A DNA stretch of 64,000 nt, taken from NCBI RefSeq assembly GCF_038452275.1, contig NZ_CP141643.1:1178001-1242000 (forward strand), given 5' to 3'. The position numbers were made by a program, and so were the translations under genes. Every line of letters starts with the position of its first letter. Position 1 is the first letter of the stretch. The notes below the pieces were generated by a model. The model made no database searches, had not been told where the DNA came from, and saw only the letters and a list, made by a program, of their open reading frames with translations. Origin of the DNA: Corynebacterium sp. BD556 (GTDB taxonomy: Bacteria; Actinomycetota; Actinomycetes; Mycobacteriales; Mycobacteriaceae). Shown piece after piece: positions 28,901 through 37,796 of the stretch.

Positions 28901-31344
28901 AGCACCAGCCGCGCCGAGAACTGGGTGCCCTTCCCCAGGGCTCATCCCCGCTCACGCGGGGAGCACGCAAGTCGGGGTGGGTTGATCTGGAACGAATCGG
29001 GCTCATCCCCGCTCACGCGGGGAGCACCTCGCTGAGGATGGGCGCCCTGTCCTTGCGTCGGGCTCATCCCCGCTCACGCGGGGAGCACGTTTTCGAGCGG
29101 CCTGTTCTTCCTCGTGCAAAAGGCTCATCCCCGCTCACGCGGGGAGCACACCAGCGGATGCACGCGATTGCGCTTGACCCTCGGCTCATCCCCGCTCACG
29201 CGGGGAGCACATGTGCGATAAGATCGTCCTTGTGCCAGCGGGGGCTCATCCCCGCTCACGCGGGGAGCACGGCAAGTATGGATTGACTGGTGGAGCATCA
29301 TAAGGCTCATCCCCGCTCACGCGGGGAGCACTGTTTAGTCATTGAGGAACTCCTCTAGTCGCTGGGCTCATCCCCGCTCACGCGGGGAGCACCCAAGGGC
29401 ACCAAACTTGTCGTGCATGGCAAGCGGCTCATCCCCGCTCACGCGGGGAGCACTACCCGCCGCTACCTGGCGGACTTCATCACCGGGGCTCATCCCCGCT
29501 CACGCGGGGAGCACCCCGACAAGATCGACGGCACGTATGCCGCGATGGGCTCATCCCCGCTCACGCGGGGAGCACGCAGATAGGGAAAACCCTGGGCAGA
29601 CGCATTCGGGCTCATCCCCGCTCACGCGGGGAGCACAGTGGATCTAATTGCCCCACAGCCTGCCGGGGGGGCTCATCCCCGCTCACGCGGGGAGCACCCC
29701 CTTGCAGGATGAGTACGTTGTGCTTGGTATGGCTCATCCCCGCTCACGCGGGGAGCACTAATCAATAGAGACATTGTTTCCATTGCTTACAGGCTCATCC
29801 CCGCTCACGCGGGGAGCACTCTTCTTCTAACCCATCAAGTAAGAACATACTGGGCTCATCCCCGCTCACGCGGGGAGCACGGCACCGGCATCCCCAGTGA
29901 GGTGCTGGTGCCCGGCTCATCCCCGCTCACGCGGGGAGCACTGAAAATAGGGCGTGCTGGTACAGCAAAGACCGGGCTCATCCCCGCTCACGCGGGGAGC
30001 ACGCTTGTGGAGACCGGATTCATCCAATCTAAACCGGCTCATCCCCGCTCACGCGGGGAGCACGCGACTCCGAAGCCCTTCTGCTCTCTGCGTTAGGGCT
30101 CATCCCCGCTCACGCGGGGAGCACTTCCTGCGGGACATTCCACCGCTCTCTATACTGGGCTCATCCCCGCTCACGCGGGGAGCACTTCCTGCGGGACATT
30201 CCACCGCTCTCTATACTGGGCTCATCCCCGCTCACGCGGGGAGCACCGCCTGGAAACAGTTCAGCTCCCGCAGCTCGCGGGCTCATCCCCGCTCACGCGG
30301 GGAGCACGGGAGAGGTCTACAGCCAAACCCTCACCGATGGGGCTCATCCCCGCTCACGCGGGGAGCACGCACCGAAGTCAGAAAGATGCTGCGACTTATG
30401 GGGCTCATCCCCGCTCACGCGGGGAGCACGCGACTCCGAAGCCCTTCTGCTCTCTGCGTTAGGGCTCATCCCCGCTCACGCGGGGAGCACTCTATCGCCC
30501 CCAGTACGCAAAAATCTTCCGTGGGCTCATCCCCGCTCACGCGGGGAGCACTGGGGGTTAGTCCTCGTCTTCTTCGTCGTTGAGGGCTCATCCCCGCTCA
30601 CGCGGGGAGCACGATTCCTCCTTGTTGTTGACGCTTGCACCCTCGGGCTCATCCCCGCTCACGCGGGGAGCACCCGATGGTGTGTTCTTTTTCGCGCAAC
30701 GAGGAAGGCTCATCCCCGCTCACGCGGGGAGCACAGTCCCTCTGCCGCTGCCGCCGCCCCTTGTTCGGGCTCATCCCCGCTCACGCGGGGAGCACTGCAC
30801 CGGACTATTGATTGCCTGACGGAAGGCGGGCTCATCCCCGCTCACGCGGGGAGCACTAATAATTCCCGCACATCTTCCAGATGCGCCTGGGCTCATCCCC
30901 GCTCACGCGGGGAGCACAAAGTTTCCGAAACGTGATGGGGCAGTATTCGGGGCTCATCCCCGCTCACGCGGGGAGCACCAAGTCGTAGCAGTGTACTATC
31001 CTCCTCAGGAGGGCTCATCCCCGCTCACGCGGGGAGCACGCAGGAGGTGATTGTGCATGGCATTGTCCTAGGGGCTCATCCCCGCTCACGCGGGGAGCAC
31101 TACCTTAGTTACTACTCTAGTGAGGACAAGCTGGGCTCATCCCCGCTCACGCGGGGAGCACGTTCCCATTCGGTGACGAAACGGCGGACGCGGGGGCTCA
31201 TCCCCGCTCACGCGGGGAGCACCCTGGAGAGAAAGGAAATATCACAATGACATTGGGCTCATCCCCGCTCACGCGGGGAGCACTCCACTGTTCCTTCAGT
31301 TCTTGAATAACTTCTTGGCTCATCCCCGCTCACGCGGGGAGCAC
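25948..31344 (-). CRISPR. Type I-E-like CRISPR array, 89 repeats and 88 spacers
   Basis: A 28-nt repeat, on the plus strand starting GGCTCATCCCCGC and ending GCGGGGAGCAC with an internal hairpin, recurs every 61 bp; spacers are 33 nt except spacer 2 (34 nt). The reverse complement GTGCTCCCCGC...GGGGATGAGCC has the form of type I-E repeats, so crRNA is probably transcribed on the minus strand, with the leader expected on the right. Consistent with this, variant repeats occur toward the left: GGAGAGCAC in repeats 5 and 6 (26193 and 26254) and CTCATGCG in repeat 25 (27413). The base before GGC is usually G. No cas gene is present in the window. Three exact or near-exact spacer pairs and one adjacent identical pair occur. 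Confidence 0.98.
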
Positions 31345-31376
31345 TTCTCTAGACTGAGGAATTCCAGCAAGGGGTC
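31345..31376. other. Residual leader-side flank of the CRISPR array, including IS3 target duplication
   Basis: Only about 28 bp (TTCTCTAGACTGAGGAATTC...) lie between the last repeat and the 4-bp target duplication GGTC (31373-31376) of the IS3 element. No AT-rich leader or promoter is seen. On the other side of the IS3 element lies istB-like sequence, so the leader was already lost or moved before the IS3 insertion. Confidence 0.6.
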
Positions 31377-31403
31377 TGAACCCCGGAAAGTGGACACGGA
31401 GTT

Positions 31404-32306
31404 TTAATCAGATGCGGTTTTGAGTATAGCTGTTTCGGAAGATTCAAAGGCGTTCGGCGAACGATAGCCGCACCTCGAGTGCAGGCGTTTGGTGTTGTAG
31501 CGACTGCACCATTGGAACACGTCCCGGCGACACACCAGCTGACTGGCGAAAACAGGTGCATCTTGAAGGACTTCCCGTTTCAACGTGGCGTTGAACGACT
31601 CCGCCAGAGAATTATCCGCGCTGGTACCAATTGCTCCCATCGATTGGGTAACACCGAGACGTTCACATAGTCTTCGGTACCGATCAGAGGTGTATACACT
31701 GCCATGATCGGAGTGGAAAATCGCTCCGTCAAGCCCGCCACGGATCCCGTAAGCCATCATCAAAGCCTCTTCAACTAACTCCGTACGCATGTGGACGGCG
31801 ATCGCGAAACCGGTCAACTGCCGCGAGTAGCAGTCGATGACCGTCGCCAGGTACATATTCGACCCATCTGCAATCGGGAGGTAGGTGATATCGCCGACGT
31901 AGACCGTGTTTGGTTTCTCCGCGGTGAAACGGCGTGCGAGCAGATCCGGAAACGTCGGAGCGCGTTTCGCAGACACCGTGGTCTTTACGCGGCGTTTCTT
32001 GGTGTAGCCGAACAATTCCATCTGGCGCATCAGCCTGGCGGTGCGCTTGTGATTGAGGCGATCATCGCTGGTCGGATCCGAGTTGATGGCCGCTGTGATG
32101 CGTTTCGCCCCGTAACAGCCGTTCTCAGCTGTGAACACGGCCTTGATCCTCGCTCCCAGCGCCGCGTCAGCGACGAGGCGTCGCCGGCGGGCAGGAGCAG
32201 CAGATTTCCACTTGTAGTAGGAGGACCGGTTGATCTTCAGGACCTCACATAACCGCTTGACCTCGTAGAAGTCTCGGTGGTCATCAACGAACTGAAAGCG
32301 GTTCAC
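31404..32306 (-). CDS. IS3-family transposase OrfB (DDE domain)
   Basis: A 300-residue integrase-like transposase. An N-terminal HTH_21-type segment (DFYEVKRLCEVLKINRSS) precedes the rve core. Catalytic acids lie in VYVGDITYLPI, in FHSDHGSVYTS and in NSLAESFNATLKRE. It starts with GTG that overlaps the orfA stop by 4 bp; IS3 elements usually make an OrfAB fusion by -1 frameshifting, but simple coupling is also possible here. Confidence 0.93.
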   Translation of the reverse strand: MNRFQFVDDHRDFYEVKRLCEVLKINRSSYYKWKSAAPARRRRLVADAALGARIKAVFTAENGCYGAKRITAAINSDPTSDDRLNHKRTARLMRQMELFGYTKKRRVKTTVSAKRAPTFPDLLARRFTAEKPNTVYVGDITYLPIADGSNMYLATVIDCYSRQLTGFAIAVHMRTELVEEALMMAYGIRGGLDGAIFHSDHGSVYTSDRYRRLCERLGVTQSMGAIGTSADNSLAESFNATLKREVLQDAPVFASQLVCRRDVFQWCSRYNTKRLHSRCGYRSPNAFESSETAILKTASD

Positions 32307-32644
32307 CAGTTCGTCTCTTCCGCGAAATATTTGGCCGCCTTGCGCAGGATCTCTCGTTCTTCCCGTAGCGTGGCGTTTTCGCGTTCCAGCATGCGGATGC
32401 GTTCGGCATCGGAGAGTCCTTGAGCAGGAGTACGTTCGCTGTTGGCTGCGGCGATCGGGCTGGCGACTTTTTCACCGTTGGCGTTGGTTTTGGTGCCGGT
32501 GCCGAAGGCGTCGAGCCAGGTGCGCAGGGAGTTGCGGTTGACCCCGAGATCGGAGGCGATCGCGTTGATCGTGGCTCCAGGGGTCGACTCGTACAACGTC
32601 ACTGCGTCACGCTTAAACTGCTCGGTGTAGGTCTTGCGTGGCAT
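32303..32644 (-). CDS. IS3-family transposase OrfA (helix-turn-helix)
   Basis: A 113-residue DNA-binding partner of OrfB. It opens with MPRKTYTEQFKRDAV, followed by an HTH (INAIASDLGVNRNSLRTWL) and a C-terminal leucine-zipper-like coil (IRMLERENATLREEREIL). The start is ATG complementary to 32642-32644; an in-frame ATG six codons upstream lies close to the inverted repeat. Confidence 0.92.
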   Translation of the reverse strand: MPRKTYTEQFKRDAVTLYESTPGATINAIASDLGVNRNSLRTWLDAFGTGTKTNANGEKVASPIAAANSERTPAQGLSDAERIRMLERENATLREEREILRKAAKYFAEETNW

Positions 32645-32709
32645 GGTGGAAAGGTACCTCACTTCCCCAGCGAAATGCTGGTTTCAGCGTGTCCACCACC
32701 AAGGGGTCA

Positions 32710-33431
32710 GGTCCGTCTACTCAACCATCGCCGATCAAGCACGTAGCCAATCCTGGACATTCGAGGAGTACCTCGCCGCCGTGCTATCTGTCGAAGCGAC
32801 CGCCCGCGCGGAATCCGGAGCATCATTACGCGTCAAACGCGCCGGCTTTCCGGCCGTGAAAACCATCGCCGACTTCGACTTCACCGCACAACCCAGTATT
32901 GACCGCACTGAAATCGCACGCCTTGAAACCGGGGCCTGGGTCGCCACAGCTGAAAACGTCGTCCTGCTCGGCCCACCCGGAACCGGCAAAACCCACCTCG
33001 CCACCGCACTTGGCATCACAGCAGCGCAGCAAGGCTATCGCGTCCTCTTCGACACCGCCGCCGGGTGGGTAAACACCCTCACCGAAGCCCACAACACCGG
33101 CAAACTCGAAACGCTGCTGAAACGATTAAACCGCTACCACCTGCTCATCATCGACGAACTCGGCTACATTCCCGTCGAAGCTGACGCGGCGAACCTGTTT
33201 TTTCAACTCGTCTCCAGACGCTACGAACACGGCTCCATCATCGTGACCTCAAACCTAGCGTTTTCCCAATGGGCGCAATGCTTCGGCGACATCACAGTAG
33301 CCACCGCCATGGTCGACCGCATCGTCCACCACGCCAAAATCTTTCAACACCGAGGAGTAAGCCACCGCATCAAAGGACGCGAAATACCCGCACCAACAAC
33401 CCCCTCACCAACCCCACATCAGGCACAATAA
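32710..33431 (+). pseudogene. istB-like ATPase, 5'-truncated
   Basis: Codons for about 240 residues of an IstB/DnaC-like ATPase, from STIADQARSQSW on. Walker A is intact, GPPGTGKTHLA, and Walker B is LLIIDELGY. Compared with the copy at 48270-49064, about 25 N-terminal residues are missing and replaced by the end of IS3 element A, in frame from ATG 32634, which could give a chimeric product. Confidence 0.8.
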
Positions 33432-33495
33432 CAACGACCACACTGGGCTACATTTCAAAGAGCGCCAGTGGGCTACATTTCGAAGAGCGCTCACA
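32710..33495 (+). mobile_element. IS21-like element remnant (istB end)
   Basis: The 3' part of an IS21-like element: most of istB and the right terminus. Two copies of the terminal motif GGGCTACATTTCRAAGAGC (33446-33495 region) are 26 bp apart, as at IS21 ends. istA and the istB 5' end are absent. The terminus TGTGAGCGC abuts a truncated IS3-B copy at 33496, so the element had inserted into that IS3 copy. Confidence 0.8.
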
Positions 33496-34059
33496 CCACT
33501 TTTCCAACGCGGCACTGATGAATTCAGGCCCGTTATCCATCCGCAGCACCCGAGGCCGCCTACCACGGGTCAGGGTGATGACATCGAGCAATTCAGTGAC
33601 CGTTGAGGCATCGATGCGGCAGTCAACGATAAACCCAATATGTTCACGGGTGAACTCATCAATAACGTTGCAGACCTTGAAGGCGTGTCCGTAGTAGTCG
33701 GAGTCAAACTGGAAATCCAGAGCCCACACATCATCCGGGCATGTCGCTGGCTCGACTCGCGGGGTCGGATCGTTGAGGTTCTTCGGTTTTGCCTTCTTTC
33801 GTGGCATTACCCTTAGTCCTTCTTGGCGCCATAAGCGGCGAACAGCATCACGGCCGACGTCAAAGCCTTCGTCACGGGCTTTAACCCAGGCCCTCCGATA
33901 GCCCCACCGGGGAAAGCTAGCCGACCAGGCGTTAAGCCAGAGCCGCAGGTCGGCGTATTTATCAGTCGTCGCCGGATTCTTAGCTAACTGCTGGGACCGT
34001 TGAAATGAGCTTCGAGAAACCCCCACAATCAGGCACGCCCGACGCTGGGATAGACCCAT
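33496..34059 (-). pseudogene. IS3-family OrfB, 3'-truncated
   Basis: Encodes the N-terminal two-thirds of OrfB and ends at the segment DNGPEFISAALEKW, where the IS21-like terminus begins. It lacks the third catalytic acid present in the full copy at 44662-45471, so it cannot be active. Confidence 0.88.
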
Positions 34060-34103
34060 CGCCTCGATGAGGTGACCGACAGCGTCATAGCGCCTCGTGG
34101 GGT

Positions 34104-34388
34104 TTAGAAGTTTCCCTCAGCCAACTCCTTGAGCGCAGCCTTCTCCAACTCGGCTTCGCCCAACAACTTCTTGAGCTTGGCGTTTTCATCACGCAGCGCT
34201 TTAAGCTCCCTGGCTTGAGTTCGGTCCATCTGCCCGTACGTCTTCGACCACCGAGCAAGAGTTGCCTCACTGATCTGTAGCTGACGAGCCACATCGGCGT
34301 TGGTCTTACCTTCCGCCTTGAGCTTGGTAGCTTTCTCGAGCTTGACCACAATCTGTTCCGGGGTGTGTTTCTTAAACTTCTTCATCAT
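34104..34388 (-). CDS. IS3-family OrfA (in truncated element)
   Basis: A 94-residue helix-turn-helix protein identical in sequence to the OrfA of the complete copy (MMKKFKKHTPEQIVV, then ADVARQLQISEATLARW and a C-terminal coil). The reading frame is whole although its element is not. The GGGAAAC slippery sequence near its end is also kept. Confidence 0.85.
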   Translation of the reverse strand: MMKKFKKHTPEQIVVKLEKATKLKAEGKTNADVARQLQISEATLARWSKTYGQMDRTQARELKALRDENAKLKKLLGEAELEKAALKELAEGNF

Positions 34389-34523
34389 TGACCATCTTCC
34401 TACCCCACAGCGGGGCAATCCTGAAAGACACTCAAGTCAAGTGGCCCGAAAAACGCAGCCCAGTCCAGGCCCACCCGAACTACTACACGTTTCTTTAAAA
34501 AGTTCGGGACTAGCCTTTACATG

Positions 34524-35513
34524 TTAAAGCGTTCGAACAGCGTCTGCGAATGATTGAACATCACCAATTGGGACACGGTGGAGGTTCCCGCGCCCTTCAT
34601 GCATATCGAGAACAGGAAGGTCGAAGCTGACGCACGATAGTCCACACGACAACGACTCGGCGATAGAATAGCCGAAAGACTCCATCAAAGAGGTCGACAA
34701 ATACGCGCCGCCGGCATCGCGAGCGGAACGGTATAGGTTAGCCATATCAGGCTGAGAAAGGTTCATGTATAGAAGAACGCGATCTCGCACCCCCATAGCG
34801 TCGCACTCGGAGAAGAACCGATTGGCGCGCAAAGGGTCGTGTTCCAGGCTGACGACGAAGACCCCAACGTAATTCGTGGGGAGCTGCGCAAGTGCCCTAA
34901 TTGCGTATTGATAGCCCTTATCCCTGTCGAATCGCCCAACCCAGACCAAAGGTTTTAAGCCCGCTGAGCTCAAAGTTTCATCATGCGCGAAAAAGTCCGA
35001 CACACCCTGCGGCGAAAACAAACCGTGATCAACCAGATTAGGGCACACGAATAGCCTTCGACGTACGCGCCGCGGTAGCAGGTCCGCAACCTTCTCCTGC
35101 ATCATTACCGACGGCACAAGGATCGAACTGAGTCGATCGAAGTCAAGGACCGACATCTCATTTTCGATCACAGTCATGTTCGAAGAATGGAACTCATAGG
35201 TGATGGCGAGCCCATCGTCCTCCGCCAAAGCATTAGCAATTTTGGGAGAGCTAAGGATATTAATTTCTTCATAGTCGACCCGAGTTACAAGGTATTTCAA
35301 AAAACTAATCGCGCGATCTTCCCGGACAATGCGAACATTGATGTTGTCCATATCGCGAAAGCTCGATAAACCACCCCGGTCGTTGTAAAAAACAACGTCA
35401 AACTGAGTTTGCCTCTCGCTCGCCGCGCGTCCGCGGATCACGGAGGTCACTCCCCCCTTGGAGCAGTTAGGATAAACTATCAGTTTCCGCATTTCGAATT
35501 CCAGCTCTCTCAT
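34524..35513 (-). CDS. Glycosyltransferase family 4-like protein
   Basis: A 329-residue GT4-type transferase. The nucleotide-sugar-binding half has LVWVGRFDRDKGYQYAIRAL near residue 193 and the ExxxxxxxE-type motif in STSLMESFGYSIAESLSCG near 280. The protein ends soon after the GDVQSFADAVRTL segment, shorter than typical GT4 proteins by perhaps 20-40 residues; the IS3-B fragment begins 56 bp beyond, so the 3' end may have been trimmed. The start may be ATG 35513 or ATG 35492. It lies 3 bp downstream of the frameshifted GT and is part of the same operon. Confidence 0.85.
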   Translation of the reverse strand: MRELEFEMRKLIVYPNCSKGGVTSVIRGRAASERQTQFDVVFYNDRGGLSSFRDMDNINVRIVREDRAISFLKYLVTRVDYEEINILSSPKIANALAEDDGLAITYEFHSSNMTVIENEMSVLDFDRLSSILVPSVMMQEKVADLLPRRVRRRLFVCPNLVDHGLFSPQGVSDFFAHDETLSSAGLKPLVWVGRFDRDKGYQYAIRALAQLPTNYVGVFVVSLEHDPLRANRFFSECDAMGVRDRVLLYMNLSQPDMANLYRSARDAGGAYLSTSLMESFGYSIAESLSCGLSCVSFDLPVLDMHEGRGNLHRVPIGDVQSFADAVRTL

Positions 35514-35516
35514 TAC

Positions 35517-37392
35517 TTATCCAAAAATCCTGGCGGCTATTTCCCCTGCCCGGTAGTCCCATGTTGCGGTTTCCAGGAAAGAATTAAGGGTGCTGAGCTC
35601 AGCAGAAGTCATCTCCTCAGATAAAGCGCCCTCTATAGCATTCACGAATTCATCAACACCCCTATATACCCATGTCGACGGATATTTTTCCACCATTCCC
35701 ATCGGTGCTGTCACGCACCGCAACCCCCCAAGCGAAATACTCATAGATCTTGTTCGGGTCCACAGATCGGGTCAATGGAATGTCCGCGAAAGGAATTAGT
35801 CCAACCTTCCAACGGTGCACGGTTTGGATGAGTTCTTCATGCGTTTTTGGCCCCAGGTATGACACGTTGGCCGGTAGTGTGAGTCCATCAGGCATTCCGT
35901 GTCCGACAATCTCGAAGTTGATGAAAGGGCAACGCTTAGCAGCTTCGAGAACTAGAGGCCAATCAAACCAACTAGGCGTTAGATGACCAACGTACCCAAC
36001 CGTTGTGGAGGAATTGCGTGCAAGCATTGCCTGTTCGGTCCGCAACTCTCTAGCGACATCTAGAGTCGTCTGATTAACCGCATTCGGGCTAACACTGTGA
36101 TCCTTTATGTGTGGGTAGAGCGAGATGAGTTTCTCATCAAGTGCAGAACTAACACTTATAACCGAATCAACAATACGCAGGATTTGCCGTTCGAGTTGCG
36201 GATCGTACCACTTCGAGTAGCCGACTCGGTTGAATTCTTCCATGTCATCACGACATTCATATATCGTGGTCCACCCAGACGTTTTTAGCCGCTGCGCCGC
36301 GGTAACGCTCTGAATACTCGGCAATGAAGAACAGATAAAAGCGCTATTTGTTGAATCTCGGAGTTCCAGGCTCAGCGCAATCATCTCGTCGAAGCCAGAA
36401 CGTGGTACCTGCACAAGATTATCGTTAATAACCTGAGGAAACTCGTGCAGAGACCCAAACGGAACGAAAATAACCGCGATTCCCTGGCGGCTATAAGCGG
36501 CCGCGAGATTGTTCGGTCGCAGAGCCAAAGTATCGTGGCCCAGGGGAGGCGCAGTTGTGTCGATGATTAGCAGCTTTTGATTGGGAGGTAAATCCTTGAG
36601 AAACTCCCTCAGGTCAAAAAATTCGCTGACTGGGGCATCATGAGAAAATGGCCGCAGGAGTGTGACCTTGCTGCTCCCCCAATCCACGCCACTAATTCTC
36701 AGTTCCCGTGCGCGTGGTGGAACGCTGAGACTAAGGTCAAACTCTGTTTCCTCCTCCGGCCCTTTAGGAAAAGAAAGGTACGCGCCGAACTTAGCGCTTT
36801 GAGGCAGGTCAGCGTTTCCCAGCAGCTCATTTCCCGCTTCATCGAAGAAGTGGGCTTTAAGGGGAACAGTGGCCTTCTGCTCTTTTTGTGGAACGTATGT
36901 GGTGTGAAGGTTGAGAAGCGAAGTCCCCTGCTCGACCGGAATCGACTGATAGAAGTCCGGTGAATCGACCGGGATGTAGGCTCCAGAAGGCCATTGGTGG
37001 ACAACTTTTCCCTCGTCAAGGTTCTGTACCAGGATATTTCCAAGAACAAAGGTTTCCGTTCCGGACTTCCACTGCTTTCCAATCAACACCAGTGTTTCTG
37101 CTGATTCGGGCACAACCAAATCAATTCGATCCTGCACTAAGCCTTCATCTTCTGCGGTGGAAAGATAGAAGTAGTGTCCGACTTGCTCCGAATGATGGCT
37201 CCATCCGTCCAAAGCAACCTCATCGCCTTCGGAATTCTGGAACTCGAAAGCGATTAGCGCCTCACGGGGCTTATTTGAACTCGAGTAAGACTCTACGAAG
37301 ATAGAGATTCGTTGAGATGACGCTACGCTTTCCCTGCAAGCAACTTCCGAAACCGGAAGCTTAGGCACATTCGAAAGCTGATGTTGCTCCAC
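35517..37392 (-). pseudogene. Glycosyltransferase with N-terminal beta-rich domain, frameshifted in G6 tract
   Basis: The 5' frame gives 576 residues: an N-terminal beta-rich region (about 1-270) and a GT4-like domain with VGYVGHLTPSWFDWPLVLEA near 460 and the PNKIYEYFAWG motif near 550. At that motif a run of six G (complement of 35724-35729) shifts the frame, and translation stops 17 residues later. Reading five G instead continues as WGLRCVTAPMGMVEKYPSTW and gives about 49 further residues to a stop at 35517, a normal GT4 end. The gene is thus frameshifted by one base, by mutation, phase variation or sequencing error. Start is GTG 37392 with GGGAG upstream. Confidence 0.85.
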
Positions 37393-37613
37393 GTATTACT
37401 CCCGTACAAGTCGTTTTTCACTCAAACCGACCCGGATGGCGTTTGGGCGGTTCAATCCTCTCGATGATGATACAGGATATAAGAACGCATTTCTCAGGTT
37501 GCATACCGGGCTTTTGTAGACGTCGGTACCCAATGACCGACTTGGAACAAAAGAAGGGCTGGTCCCCGAAGCAGCTCTGAGAGATTTGAGGCGCTTACGA
37601 AAACGCACTTAAG

Positions 37614-37687
37614 TGGGGCCACCGGGGCTCGAACCCGGGACCAGCGGATTATGAGTCCGCGGCTCTAACCGACTGAGCTATAGCCCC
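37614..37687 (-). tRNA. tRNA with CAT anticodon (tRNA-Ile2 or tRNA-Met)
   Basis: Read on the minus strand: acceptor GGGGCTA/TGGCCCC, D arm TAGCTCAGTCGGTTAGAG, anticodon arm GCGGA-CTCATAA-TCCGC, variable loop TGGTC, T arm CCGGG-TTCGAGC-CCCGG. The 3' CCA is not encoded. CAT may be read as Met or, if the wobble C is lysidine-modified by TilS, as Ile (AUA). The variable-loop sequence leans toward Ile2, but this is not proof. Confidence 0.9.
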
Positions 37688-37796
37688 TTTGCAGCGAGAA
37701 AAACCTCCAAACGCTGCTATTCCAGAATATGCAATACTCAAACAAACACCAATTCGCTTTCCCCGATGCAAAGTGAAACCTGCTGGGCAAACAACG

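Larger units (their letters stand above)
31377..32709 (-). mobile_element. Intact IS3-family element A (1333 bp)
   Basis: Terminal inverted repeats: left TGAACCCCGGAAAGTGGACACG, matched by TGACCCC...GTGGACACG read inward from the right end. A GGTC duplication flanks it (31373-31376 and 32710-32713). It carries overlapping orfA and orfB genes, both intact. It inserted at the junction between the CRISPR flank and an istB remnant. Confidence 0.9.
33496..34467 (-). mobile_element. Truncated IS3-family element B (5' portion)
   Basis: Near-identical to the complete copy at 44254-45502, from its left terminal repeat (TGGACTGGGCTGCG on the minus strand, end at 34467) to the middle of orfB. It is cut at 33496 where IS21-like sequence begins; the remaining orfB 3' part is not found beyond the IS21 remnant. 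Confidence 0.88.

Noticed and set aside
25902-31250. Many open frames in the CRISPR region with repeated peptide units such as GSSPLTRGA and IPAHAGST
   Set aside because: They are translations of the CRISPR repeat in different frames, a well-known artefact, and have no independent coding evidence.
35187-35369. Short plus-strand frames inside the glycosyltransferase genes
   Set aside because: Shadows of the minus-strand genes, with no ribosome-binding site or homology.
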